Shown one piece after another: positions 1 to 7,134 of a stretch of 14,120 nucleotides of DNA; position 1 is the first letter of the stretch; every line of letters begins with the position of its first letter. The stretch is from Bacillota bacterium (lineage in GTDB: Bacteria > Bacillota > Desulfotomaculia > Desulfotomaculales > JAJYZD01). The position numbers and the translations under genes are program-made. The notes beneath the pieces are model-generated. The model ran no database searches, was not told the origin of the DNA, and saw only the letters and a list, made by a program, of their open reading frames with translations. The stretch lies in the NCBI GenBank assembly GCA_021800315.1, contig JAJYZD010000078.1, positions 1 through 14,120 of the forward strand, given 5' to 3'.

Positions 1-92
1 CGATATTTGCCGCCTGTGGGAAACCGACCACTTGCCTCCTACCGGACAGGTGCTACGCTAACTGTTAAAGTCCCGCTAGAATCGCTTTTGTG
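1..92 (+). other. Possible end of a neighbouring mobile element (non-AbiEi DNA)
   Basis: The AbiEi-like reading frame on the minus strand loses its family pattern at about position 92 and stops at 65, so the DNA to the left appears to be foreign to that gene. Read on the plus strand it is non-coding and contains a CCTGT/ACAGG pairing (12-16 with 46-50). Its general look recalls the structured 3' tails that follow tnpB genes in IS605/IS607-type elements. That resemblance is from memory only, and the rest of such an element would lie outside the window. An alternative is ordinary intergenic DNA after a frameshifted gene. Confidence 0.25.
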
Positions 93-427
93 TTATATCC
101 CGACGGAACAGTGACGCTGTAGCTTACGGGGTCGCGGTCGGTAAGCCCGTGCTGGAAAAGGGCTGTTTCGTGGGAATAAATCACCTTCGGCCTTCGCCTT
201 TGGGCGACACACATTTTGTCGAGGAAGTCGTCGGGTGAGATATAGACGCCATGCGCGACGCGCTCCAACTCGCCGGATTTTGCAAGCAGGCGCAAGCGTT
301 CGTTTGAAATGCCGACGACGTTGGCCTCAGCTGTAGTAATCGTGCCGCCGTTTTTCTGCAAAAGGGATTGGAGCCGATTTGGAACTCTCAATCCTACCAG
401 CCCCCTCTTTTTTATTTTCACGCTCAT
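65..427 (-). pseudogene. Truncated AbiEi-type (type IV) antitoxin, N-terminal part
   Basis: The 120 codons match the N-terminal part of AbiEi-family antitoxins, DNA-binding transcriptional repressors that autoregulate type IV toxin-antitoxin operons with an AbiEii nucleotidyltransferase toxin. A winged-helix segment is visible around residues 17-62 (LLQKNGGTITTAEA, then GISNERLRLLAKSGELERV), followed by the family signature HGVYISPDD and SHETALFQHGL near residues 86-94. Family members are usually about 200 aa; this one ends just after VTVPSGYNTK, where the C-terminal half should begin, so it is a remnant. The ATG at 427 has no clear ribosome-binding site. A TTG at 391 follows AAGAGGGGG by 9 nt and may be the true start. 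No AbiEii partner is in the window. Longer upstream translations run antisense through the tnpA promoter and look spurious. Confidence 0.7.
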
Positions 428-451
428 GTTATAAAAAAGCAGGCCAGAAAA

Positions 452-472
452 CCTCGGTGGCTCGCCACGAGG
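452..472 (+). repeat. Left-end (LE) hairpin of the IS element
   Basis: CCTCG (452-456), bulged G457, TGG (458-460), loop CTCG, CCA (465-467), CGAGG (468-472). This gives a 5-bp stem, a one-base 5' bulge, a 3-bp stem and a 4-nt loop. It sits upstream of the tnpA promoter, where IS200/IS605 elements carry the structure bound as single-stranded DNA by TnpA, and its geometry equals that of the right-end hairpin. Confidence 0.7.
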
Positions 473-516
473 ATGAATGGCCCACTCTTTAAAATGTATT
501 CTAACACGGAGACCTA

Positions 517-545
517 TTGACAATACTTCCATACCGTGGTATAAT
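517..545 (+). promoter_or_regulatory. Sigma-A-type promoter for tnpA-tnpB
   Basis: TTGACA at 517-522 and TATAAT at 540-545 are perfect consensus hexamers separated by exactly 17 bp. They lie about 50 bp upstream of the tnpA start and inside the element, so the IS carries its own strong promoter. Transcription would start near 552. Confidence 0.85.
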
Positions 546-595
546 AAATGACAATATATGGATAATAATTGGGTATATTTACAGGCTGTGGAATA

Positions 596-1009
596 ATGAA
601 TGATTACAAGTCCATGAGTCACTGCAAGTATCTGATCCAGTATCATATAATCTGGTGTCCAAAATTCAGATTTAATGTTTTGAAGAACGATATAGAAGTA
701 TCGTTAAAAGAAATATTGCTAGCTATTAGCCCAAAAGATGAGTTTAATATCATCCAAATGGAAGTAATGCCTGACCATATTCATCTGTTTATCTCAGCTA
801 ACCCTACGACGGCACCAGTTGACCTCGTAAGGACAATTAAAAGCATAAGTGCAATAGAAATATTCAGAAAGCACCCGCGAATTAAACGATTTTACGACAG
901 GTGCGGCTCGCTTTGGAGTAAAGGGTATTTTGTATAAACCATAGGCAATGTCAGCGCGGAAACCGTGAAAAAGTATATCGAGGAGCAAAAATCCATCAAG
1001 AGGAGGTAG
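596..1009 (+). pseudogene. tnpA: IS200/IS605 Y1 transposase TnpA, interrupted by an in-frame TAA
   Basis: TnpA is the single-strand-specific HUH transposase that cuts and rejoins the hairpin ends of IS200/IS605 elements. From the ATG at 596 the protein shows KYLIQYHIIWCPK (residues 11-23), the HUH motif HIH (H61 and H63 in MPDHIHLF) and SLWSKGYFV (105-113). A TAA at 935-937 (codon 114) follows, then the same frame continues with TIGNVSAETVKKYIEEQ up to TAG at 1007. The catalytic tyrosine is Y127 in KKYIEEQ, beyond the stop. Family proteins normally read straight through here, often with Ser or Ala after GYFV; TCA to TAA would be one change. The product made is therefore a 113-aa fragment without its nucleophile. 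The ATG at 614 is an alternative start. The end of the frame contains the AGGAGG that serves tnpB. Confidence 0.88.
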
Positions 1010-1013
1010 GCCA

Positions 1014-2744
1014 ATGGCGAAACGCCGACAACGCAAGCCCAAGAGCGATGAAGAGAAATTACTGAATAATATGCGGAAGAAGTTTTCAGTTCACGTAGTT
1101 GAAATTGAACTCATGGTTCTTGCGCAACAAGGCTGGCTTATGCAACGAATCGGTGAGCATCTTCGAATAATCCGCAACACCGTCTTGGGTCAACTAAAAA
1201 AGAACTACGACCAGATGGTCCGGACTAAAGCTTACAAGAGAATAATAAGAAAATACAGCCAGGTATGTCAATTGATAGACAAGGCCGAGAAGGACAAAGA
1301 TCAGGCTGCCCTGGAAATCCATGCCGCACAAAAGAAGGAACTCGATGATAAACTTCAAGAATTGCGCAATAGACACAATGTTACTTTCGAATACGCTCGC
1401 AAATATGGTGAGGAGTTAAGGAAGAAATTCTCGCTGCCGGATGCAGTGACAGTCCTCACTGTCTGCGAAATGGCGTGGCATTCCATAGAAGGCCTGCTGT
1501 TCAGGAATGCCAATAATGTATACTTCTACAACAGGGATAACATGATCACCTTTCAGGGTAAACAGGCAGAGCGCTGCATTATCTTAAAGCGAGACCCCAT
1601 AAACGGCAGGTTTCACGTTAGTTTCAACGGTATGGATTTCCCGTTAATTGTTAAACAAGATGACCTTTATGTCCAGGAGACCCTGGCACATATTGCCAAC
1701 TATTTGGATCACGGTTTAGAGATGGACAGGCAGAATATAGAACTTTTTAAGCTAGGCCTGCCTCTCATATCTACCTACCGGATATGTAACAACCGGATCG
1801 TACGCAGGGAGATACGGGGCAAGATCCGGTACTATCTCCAAATAGTGTTGGAGGGCAAACCGGTACCGCGCCGTAAAAAGGACGGAACCATTCGGCACGC
1901 CTACGGCCAAGGCCGCATTGGCGGCGACATAGGCACCCAGTCGCTGGCAATAGTAGGTCGCGATATCGTAACACTAAAAAACCTGGCGGAACGTTCCCCA
2001 GATACCTTTGCTTACGAGCGCAAGATTCATCGTTGGCAAAGGTACATGGATCGGTCACGGAGGGCGACCAACCCGGATAACTACAATCCCGACGGCACGT
2101 TCAGGAAAGGCGGAAAAGTCTGGGTCTACTCCAAACGATACAAAAAGGCCCGGGCCAAAGTAAGAGAGATGCATCGTAAAGCAGCAGATAGCCGGAAATA
2201 CGCACATAATGAAGAAGTCAATCGGTTGCGGGCGATCGCCGATCAACTGGTCATTGAGACTATGGACATCCAGGCCCTGCAGAAAAGGGCAGGGGAAGCG
2301 ACAGTAAACCCGAGGACCAGCAGATTCAACCGGCGCAAACGCTTTGGCAAAAGCATTGGCAAGCGGAGTCCCGGCTACTTTATCAAACAGGGCAAGTACC
2401 GTTTCGACTCCTCTGGAGGATGTGTCAAGGAAGTTAATACCTGGAAGTTTAAAGCCAGCCAGTACGACCACATACTCCACGACACGAATAAGAAACAGTT
2501 GTCGATGCGCTGGCATGAACTGCCAGACGGCACCAGGGTGCAGCGCGACCTGTATTCGGCGTTTCTGCTTTACTGTTCCGATGATGATTTACAGAAGCCG
2601 GATAAGGACAAGTGCGATTCCTCATTTGGTGAGTTCTTGAAGCTCCACGGTGCATGTATCGATGAAATAAAGGCTAGCGGGAAGGTAGTCATGAATAGTG
2701 GCATTAAGTTTGGCATCAAGAAGAAGCGCACAAAGATATCTTGA
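1014..2744 (+). CDS. tnpB: TnpB-family RuvC-like RNA-guided nuclease (large, no zinc finger seen)
   Basis: TnpB proteins are omega-RNA-guided DNA nucleases, ancestors of Cas12, that cut the donor site after IS excision. At 576 aa this is longer than the usual 350-450. The three RuvC segments are recognisable: GGDIGTQSLAIVG (D305), LVIETMDIQAL (E415) and VQRDLYSAFLL (D512), so the catalytic triad looks intact. Between E415 and D512 there is a single Cys (GGCVKE), so the usual four-Cys zinc finger is absent; a Lys/Arg-rich stretch and WHELPDGTRVQRD occupy the place. The first roughly 300 residues are basic and helical (a possible coiled region near 80-140), then a beta-rich part, fitting REC and wedge regions. 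AGGAGG at 1001-1006 lies 7 nt before the ATG, within the end of the tnpA frame, so the two are co-transcribed. The residue assignments are by motif only. Confidence 0.88.
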   Translation: MAKRRQRKPKSDEEKLLNNMRKKFSVHVVEIELMVLAQQGWLMQRIGEHLRIIRNTVLGQLKKNYDQMVRTKAYKRIIRKYSQVCQLIDKAEKDKDQAALEIHAAQKKELDDKLQELRNRHNVTFEYARKYGEELRKKFSLPDAVTVLTVCEMAWHSIEGLLFRNANNVYFYNRDNMITFQGKQAERCIILKRDPINGRFHVSFNGMDFPLIVKQDDLYVQETLAHIANYLDHGLEMDRQNIELFKLGLPLISTYRICNNRIVRREIRGKIRYYLQIVLEGKPVPRRKKDGTIRHAYGQGRIGGDIGTQSLAIVGRDIVTLKNLAERSPDTFAYERKIHRWQRYMDRSRRATNPDNYNPDGTFRKGGKVWVYSKRYKKARAKVREMHRKAADSRKYAHNEEVNRLRAIADQLVIETMDIQALQKRAGEATVNPRTSRFNRRKRFGKSIGKRSPGYFIKQGKYRFDSSGGCVKEVNTWKFKASQYDHILHDTNKKQLSMRWHELPDGTRVQRDLYSAFLLYCSDDDLQKPDKDKCDSSFGEFLKLHGACIDEIKASGKVVMNSGIKFGIKKKRTKIS

Positions 2745-2968
2745 GATAACTAAGTCGCAGTCTTTTTAGGGGGTTTGACTTCGCCTCCTTCTCATTAAAG
2801 AGAGAAAGCGAGCGCATATTGCAAATGTGGCCAGATGGCCGCTTGTTCGCTAGGTGTTTCCCCTATGGTCAGTGTCTGGACCCAAAGCCTCCGGGTGTAC
2901 GGTTGGAAGAAGCCATACGAAACACCTTTATAAAGAACCCACGCGGGCTTGCCCCGTGGAGAAGTCAG
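2745..2968 (+). ncRNA. Candidate omega RNA (reRNA) of the TnpB element
   Basis: This 224-nt stretch between the tnpB stop and the element's right end has no credible gene and is rich in helices. AGGTGTTTC (2852-2860) pairs perfectly with GAAACACCT (2919-2927) over 9 bp. AGCGA (2807-2811) pairs with TCGCT (2847-2851), directly abutting that helix. GGCC/GGCC (2829-2832 with 2837-2840) forms a tetraloop hairpin, CCG/CGG (2891-2893 with 2900-2902) a small one, and the right-end hairpin closes the 3' side. In this family the omega RNA spans the element's 3' end and continues into flanking DNA as the guide, so the guide would start near 2969. The RNA may begin inside tnpB. Confidence 0.65.
2939..2959 (+). 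repeat. Right-end (RE) hairpin of the IS element
   Basis: CCACG (2939-2943), bulged C2944, GGG (2945-2947), loop CTTG, CCC (2952-2954), CGTGG (2955-2959). The architecture of 5 bp, one-base 5' bulge, 3 bp and 4-nt loop is identical to the left-end hairpin, though the sequence differs. Cleavage is expected a few nt 3' of it, around 2965-2970. Confidence 0.72.
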
Positions 2969-2990
2969 AACAGATGTAAGCATGAAAATC

Positions 2991-3345
2991 AAGAGTGGGA
3001 AGGCATGTGGCGCCAGTGCTACGTCTCCACTGCGGCGGTCGACGGCATCGTTAAGGGTTATGACGCCACCCACTTCGGTCCGAACGACCTCGTCACCCGG
3101 GAACAGATGATGGCCATGGTGGTACAGGCGGGTAAGCTAGCCCCGGTGTCCGGGAAGCTGACATTCAGGGACGCGGACCAGATCGACCAGTGGGCCGGGG
3201 ACGACGCATTCACGGGGGTCACGGACGGGATTGTCCACGAATACCATGACGGCATCTTCCGGCCTTTGAACCACGCCACCCGGGCGCAAGCCGCGACGGC
3301 AATCGCGGAGATTCTGAAGTACTTGGTGGAAGAGAACGGATCGGG
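2991..3345 (+). pseudogene. Remnant of an S-layer-homology (SLH) domain protein
   Basis: SLH repeats anchor exported proteins to the pyruvylated secondary cell-wall polymer of Gram-positive bacteria. Two are readable: one from about 3005 (YVSTAAVDGIVKGYD, then FGPNDLVTREQMMAMV) and a second (LTFRDADQIDQWAGDDAF, then DGIFRPLNHATRAQAATAI). The usual first SLH repeat, the signal peptide and any functional part are missing: homology begins only about 35 bp past the end of the IS element. The frame has no stop before the terminator hairpin at 3348 and runs unlike SLH to 3631, into the end of the convergent transporter gene, so the 3' end also looks decayed. An ATG at 3005 exists but its ribosome-binding site is poor. 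Expression is unlikely. Confidence 0.75.
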
Positions 3346-3347
3346 AG

Positions 3348-3380
3348 CGGCGGTGGAGCGAGGCTTCGCCGCCGTTTTTT
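3348..3380 (+). terminator. Rho-independent terminator after the SLH remnant
   Basis: CGGCGG (3348-3353) pairs with CCGCCG (3369-3374), with a smaller inner CGA/TCG helix (3359-3361 with 3366-3368), followed directly by six T (3375-3380). It lies where the end of an SLH gene would be expected, so it probably belonged to the intact gene. Confidence 0.75.
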
Positions 3381-3516
3381 CTATTCCCGTATGCATCTAT
3401 TTACGCTGCCAAACCACTATAATATGCGCTGTCGCCATACCCAAGCAGCGCCTTTTCCCGCGACACGGTTTGATTCTATCCCCGCACCGCGATCCCCTGT
3501 CCCACCCCCACCTGTT

Positions 3517-4809
3517 CTACACGGCCCGGGAGACGCTACCCTCCCGGGAGGATGATCCTCCCTTGAGAAGCAGTCCGCTGCCCACAAGACCGATCAGGGA
3601 AAGAAGACCGCAAACCGCCAAAGCCGCGTGAAAGGCGTAGGGAGTGTATACGGCCTTGCCAGGCGAAAACCTGTCCAGGACCAGCCCGAACAAAACGGGC
3701 AGGGATACGGCACCCAGAAAACCACCCGTGTTAACCACTCCCGAGGCCAGGCCGTTGGTCTCCAGACCGAAAATCCGGCGCACCAGGGAAAAAGCCAGGA
3801 TGGCCGCCCCGGCGCTGAGTCCCAGCGTGAACAGGGCCGGGTAAAGCAACAGGCCGCCGGGATGCGGATACAGAAAGTATAGAGCCAGCCAGCTCGATAC
3901 GAACAGCACGTTCACCCCGAAGTACAACGCTTCCTCGCTGGGCCAATACCTTTTGGCCACGGCCGCCGCGGGACCCCCGAGCAGGCTGCCGGCCAGCGCG
4001 ACGGTAATCAGCATGCTGGCCGTGGTCCGGGGTACCTGGTAGGTGATCATGAGGTAGGGGATGGCCCAGGCGGCCAAAAAGCCGGTGTATATGCCGACGA
4101 CGGAGAAGTGGGCCAGAAAAACGGGCCAGATCCTCTTTTCCCGCAAAACCCCTTTCAACGTATCCGCCAGTCTTCCGGGCGGGTACTTTCCCGCGCTCCC
4201 CTTTCCGCCGATCGTGTTCCCAGGCGCCTTGCGGAACACGGTTTTCATGGCTCCACCGGCCAAAACCAGCAAGAGCCCGGCTACGGTAAAGGGGACGCGC
4301 CAATTGGTGTGGGCCAGCCAGATGGAAACCGGGATCATGGTGAGGAGGGTTCCGGCGTTGCCGGCCGTAGAGGCCAGGCCCAGGGTGGTGAGATACTCCG
4401 CCGGTTTAAACCACTGGCTGAGCACGAGGACCAGGTTTATCCAGATCAGGGCGTCGCCCAGGCCGACCATGGCTCGGGCCACGAACAAAAGGGCCAGGTT
4501 TCCGGCCAGGGAGAAAACCACGGTGCCGGCGCCGTCCAGCAGGGCGCCGAGGAGAAGGAACAATTCCGGGCCGTAAAGGTCGCCCAGGATACCCACGGGC
4601 ACCTGCAGCGCCATGTACATGAAAAACTGAACACCGCTGACCATACCCAGCACGGCCGCCGAAATGTGGAAGTCGTGGATGACCTGCAGGGAAACCAGTC
4701 CGGGCATGGTTCTCTGACTGAAAACCAGCAGGTAGACCAGGGCTACGCTCCCGAAAACCACCCAGCGGTACGGTGATTTGAATCTTTCTTCCAGATATCG
4801 GTCTCTCAA
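3517..4809 (-). CDS. Major facilitator superfamily (MFS) transporter
   Basis: This is a polytopic inner-membrane protein of about 430 aa with roughly 12 hydrophobic segments, two groups of six separated by a polar loop (FRKAPGNTIGGKGSAGKYPP). The loop between segments 2 and 3 carries an MFS motif-A-like GILGDLYGPE, and WINLVLVLSQWFKPAEYLTT follows in the N-terminal half. Family members move small solutes by proton symport or antiport. The N-half pattern resembles the nitrate/oxalate-type and other organic-anion MFS groups, but no substrate can be named. The TTG at 4809 was chosen because AGAAGG lies 7 nt upstream. A TTG at 4842 would add 11 residues, but it nearly coincides with the predicted transcription start and has no properly spaced ribosome-binding site. 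The 3' end converges on the decayed SLH frame. Confidence 0.9.
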   Translation of the reverse strand: MRDRYLEERFKSPYRWVVFGSVALVYLLVFSQRTMPGLVSLQVIHDFHISAAVLGMVSGVQFFMYMALQVPVGILGDLYGPELFLLLGALLDGAGTVVFSLAGNLALLFVARAMVGLGDALIWINLVLVLSQWFKPAEYLTTLGLASTAGNAGTLLTMIPVSIWLAHTNWRVPFTVAGLLLVLAGGAMKTVFRKAPGNTIGGKGSAGKYPPGRLADTLKGVLREKRIWPVFLAHFSVVGIYTGFLAAWAIPYLMITYQVPRTTASMLITVALAGSLLGGPAAAVAKRYWPSEEALYFGVNVLFVSSWLALYFLYPHPGGLLLYPALFTLGLSAGAAILAFSLVRRIFGLETNGLASGVVNTGGFLGAVSLPVLFGLVLDRFSPGKAVYTPYAFHAALAVCGLLSLIGLVGSGLLLKGGSSSREGSVSRAV

Positions 4810-4850
4810 CGGCCAACCTTCTTCTATTACATCTTCGGCCAAGCCCCCTA

Positions 4851-4880
4851 ATTATACTGCCGGCCGGGAAGGGCGGGCAA
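4851..4880 (-). promoter_or_regulatory. Likely promoter of the MFS transporter gene
   Basis: On the minus strand TATAAT (4856-4851) is a perfect -10 box. TTGCCC (4880-4875) is an acceptable -35 at 18-bp spacing. Transcription would start near 4844, giving a leader of about 35 nt before the TTG at 4809. Confidence 0.6.
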
Positions 4881-4923
4881 GAAGCAAATAGTCGCGGCCC
4901 GGTGACGAAAAGCCGGAACACCA

Positions 4924-4953
4924 GGCGGCGGCGAAGAATCCCCCTCCGCCGCC
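4924..4953 (-). repeat. GC-rich inverted repeat downstream of the first stalk gene
   Basis: GGCGGCGG (4924-4931) and CCGCCGCC (4946-4953) form an 8-bp stem with a 14-nt loop. It lies 130 bp past the stop of the minus-strand stalk-domain gene and upstream of the MFS promoter. There is no T run on either side, so it may be a transcript-end structure, but not a textbook intrinsic terminator. Confidence 0.45.
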
Positions 4954-5085
4954 GCTCATTGCTTCGCTTGACCGCTCTAAGGCTGTTTCCCCGAACCGGT
5001 TGTCACCGTAACCGCCCCGGATAGCACAGCCAGGTGCCATCCGGGTATCCGCGCACGATGCCGCCGCGCACCGGGTTAGAGTTCA

Positions 5086-7134
5086 TCAATACTCCCAGTC
5101 ACCGCTTCCCGACCCCGAATAGCCGGACATGTCGCCCGAATAATAGTTCATCTCCGCTTCCCAGGCTTTTTCCCGCGCCCAACTGTTCCCCGCTTCGGCT
5201 GCGCCGCTGCCCTGGGCGCCTGTGCTGTTGGACGAGTTGTTCCCAGACCCGCCGGTGTTATCGGAGGAACTGCCGCCCCCGGCTCCGCTTCCACCTTGTC
5301 CCGTGTCCGGATTGATGTAGAAATAGTAGTTGCCGAAGGTAACCCTGGTCGTAGTATCATCGTAGGAAACATTTTCTCCCAGGGCTTCGGCGGCGAATCT
5401 CAAGGGAACGAAGGTCCTGCCGTCCTTGATAAAGGGCGGGTCGTCCAGTTGCTGTTGATTCCCGTTGATATAGGCATTGAGATTGCCTATTTGCAGCTTT
5501 ATCGTCGTACTGCCGTTTGTCGCGGTCACTATGTCATATTGGGGATCCCATTTAACCGTCGCCCCGAGCGCTTCGAAGAGGTCTCGCATGGGAACAAACG
5601 TGCGTCCATGCAGAACCACCGGCTGGTCGGTCAGGGTCAGGAGTTGGGGACCGGTGGAAGAAGTGGTTGAGGCAGGCGGATTTTGCGATTGAGCGGCCCC
5701 GCCCGGCTCGGTTACCCAATTTGAGGACGGGATGGAACTGGCAACCTGCGCTTCAACGGCAGGCTCGTTCACGCTATTCCAATTCCAGGTAACAGTGTCG
5801 GATCCGGAACCTGATTGATCCTCTATGGTTAACGGCACGGTGGCATCGAGCGCACTGATTTTATAGTAGTAGATACCGTTGTTCGAAACGTAATACGGTG
5901 AGATGGCCGCTCCGTTCTGTAGTACTGTTACCTTGAACGACGCACTACTGTTTTGCGGCATGATCGCGATATATCCGGCCCATCCCAGCAACTGGTTCCA
6001 TTCATCGCTGGTAAGGGAAGCGTTTCCCTTGCGCATATCTATGCCCGTTTGCACGGCCGCCGCAAATTGGGTCACCACATGAAGATCGCCCAACTTGGTG
6101 CTTACCGTGTAAGGCGCGCCAGCGCTGTTAAGCTGGCCGGCGTCTCCCTTGTCACCAAATGTAACGGCGCCAAGAAGCTGTTCGTCAGTCATATCGGTCA
6201 AGACCGACGGGCCTTGGGCGGATGGTTGTGACGCCGGGGCCGGGCCCACGATGTAGCTGAACTGGACCGAATCCGGGGAAACGTTGGCGAGTTCCACGAA
6301 AACGTAGTCACCGTTGCCGCTTTGGAAGATCAAGTCGGCCGAGTCATCGGCGGACGAAATTGCCCCCGTTTGCCGGCCGGGCACATCCGACGTATAGCTG
6401 CCGTCCCCGGCCTGGTTCATAACGGCGAAGATACCGGAGAGAACCAGTTGACCGCCTGAGTCGGTGCTGACGGAGATGTCACCGTTTGCACCGGGGGTCT
6501 CCTGCCCGGATTGGAAGCTGAAGCCGCCCCCGGTCACGGAGGCGGTGCCGGTGGCAAGAGCACCCGCGAAGTTCACCGTCCGGCCGCCCACGCTGACGCT
6601 TATGCTCGTCTGCTGCGTGGGCTGCTGCGTGGGCTGCTGCGTGGCTACGGGTTGAACGGTGCCGGCCTGGTAAGTGAACGCAACCGATTCGGGGGAAGCG
6701 GCGGTGACGTCCACCAGATAGTAACTCCCGCCGCCGGTCAGCACCAACAGTTGGTCGCCTACCGCGACGGTGACCGTGGCCTGGGTCGGAGCGGCGGACA
6801 GGGCCCCGCTTTGGGGCAGCACGGTCACGTTGCCGGAAAGGGCCGGTTCATTGTTGGAATCGGTGCCGAACGAGAGATCCGGATTGCCGCTCCAGCCGCT
6901 CGTCTCCTGGCCGGAAGAGAAATTGAAGCCCGGATTGATCAAGTCGTAGCCGCCACCCGAGGTAACGATGCTGCCGGTGGCCGTCTGCCCCGAAAAACTC
7001 AGCTGTTCATTCCCCACGGTGACGACGGAGGCAGCCAGACCGGTACGGGCTCCGGAAACAATCCCCACCAGGAGCAAAACGGCCGCCAGACTGGAGAGCA
7101 AGATCCTAAAAATAACCGACCGATTGGAATACAT
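5086..7134 (-). CDS. Secreted protein with copper-amine-oxidase-N-like (stalk) domain
   Basis: The 682-aa product is exported. Residues 1-35 are a signal peptide (basic MYSNRSVIFR, hydrophobic core, GLAA cleavage region). Two related beta-rich repeats follow (about 36-155 and 170-290, each with a SFxSGQET-like signature), joined by a TQQP repeat linker. A unique region without recognised homology spans about 295-490. Then come paired stalk motifs at about 496-613 (VVLHGRTFVPMRDLFEALGA and GRTFVPLRFAAEALGENVSY) and a 69-residue Gly/Ser/Asn-rich tail ending GSGSGDWEY. The stalk domain is common in Clostridia surface proteins and is not evidence of amine oxidase activity; no catalytic domain is seen. 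The ATG at 7134 has AAGGGGG 8 nt upstream. The open frame reaches back to 7440 but that part lacks a signal peptide. It is a paralogue of the gene upstream. Confidence 0.9.
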   Translation of the reverse strand: MYSNRSVIFRILLSSLAAVLLLVGIVSGARTGLAASVVTVGNEQLSFSGQTATGSIVTSGGGYDLINPGFNFSSGQETSGWSGNPDLSFGTDSNNEPALSGNVTVLPQSGALSAAPTQATVTVAVGDQLLVLTGGGSYYLVDVTAASPESVAFTYQAGTVQPVATQQPTQQPTQQTSISVSVGGRTVNFAGALATGTASVTGGGFSFQSGQETPGANGDISVSTDSGGQLVLSGIFAVMNQAGDGSYTSDVPGRQTGAISSADDSADLIFQSGNGDYVFVELANVSPDSVQFSYIVGPAPASQPSAQGPSVLTDMTDEQLLGAVTFGDKGDAGQLNSAGAPYTVSTKLGDLHVVTQFAAAVQTGIDMRKGNASLTSDEWNQLLGWAGYIAIMPQNSSASFKVTVLQNGAAISPYYVSNNGIYYYKISALDATVPLTIEDQSGSGSDTVTWNWNSVNEPAVEAQVASSIPSSNWVTEPGGAAQSQNPPASTTSSTGPQLLTLTDQPVVLHGRTFVPMRDLFEALGATVKWDPQYDIVTATNGSTTIKLQIGNLNAYINGNQQQLDDPPFIKDGRTFVPLRFAAEALGENVSYDDTTTRVTFGNYYFYINPDTGQGGSGAGGGSSSDNTGGSGNNSSNSTGAQGSGAAEAGNSWAREKAWEAEMNYYSGDMSGYSGSGSGDWEY

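Larger units (their letters stand above)
430..2968 (+). mobile_element. IS200/IS605-type insertion sequence (broken tnpA, intact tnpB, omega-RNA-like tail)
   Basis: The element is defined by a Y1 (HUH) transposase gene followed 4 nt later by tnpB, flanked by imperfect palindromes at 452-472 and 2939-2959. As in this family, there are no terminal inverted repeats. The exact ends are estimated: cleavage in the family lies some 10-20 nt outside the left hairpin and a few nt beyond the right one. The promoter and tnpA region is clearly more AT-rich than the surrounding GC-rich genes, consistent with transfer. With tnpA interrupted, it probably cannot move on its own unless the stop is read through or a related TnpA acts in trans. 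Confidence 0.85.

Noticed and set aside
2819..3004. Open frame extending the SLH fragment upstream through the IS tail
   Set aside because: It translates the structured omega-RNA region and right-end hairpin and shows no SLH or signal-peptide character.
3540..3551. Palindrome CCTCCCGGGAGG, also present at 10082-10093
   Set aside because: Two copies of a GC-only-rich 12-mer, one inside a coding region, are plausible by chance at this base composition. No operator context links them.
6605..6650. Direct repeats near GCTGCTGCGTGG considered as a CRISPR or iteron array
   Set aside because: They are contiguous 12-bp in-frame repeats coding a TQQP linker inside the stalk protein, with no spacers.
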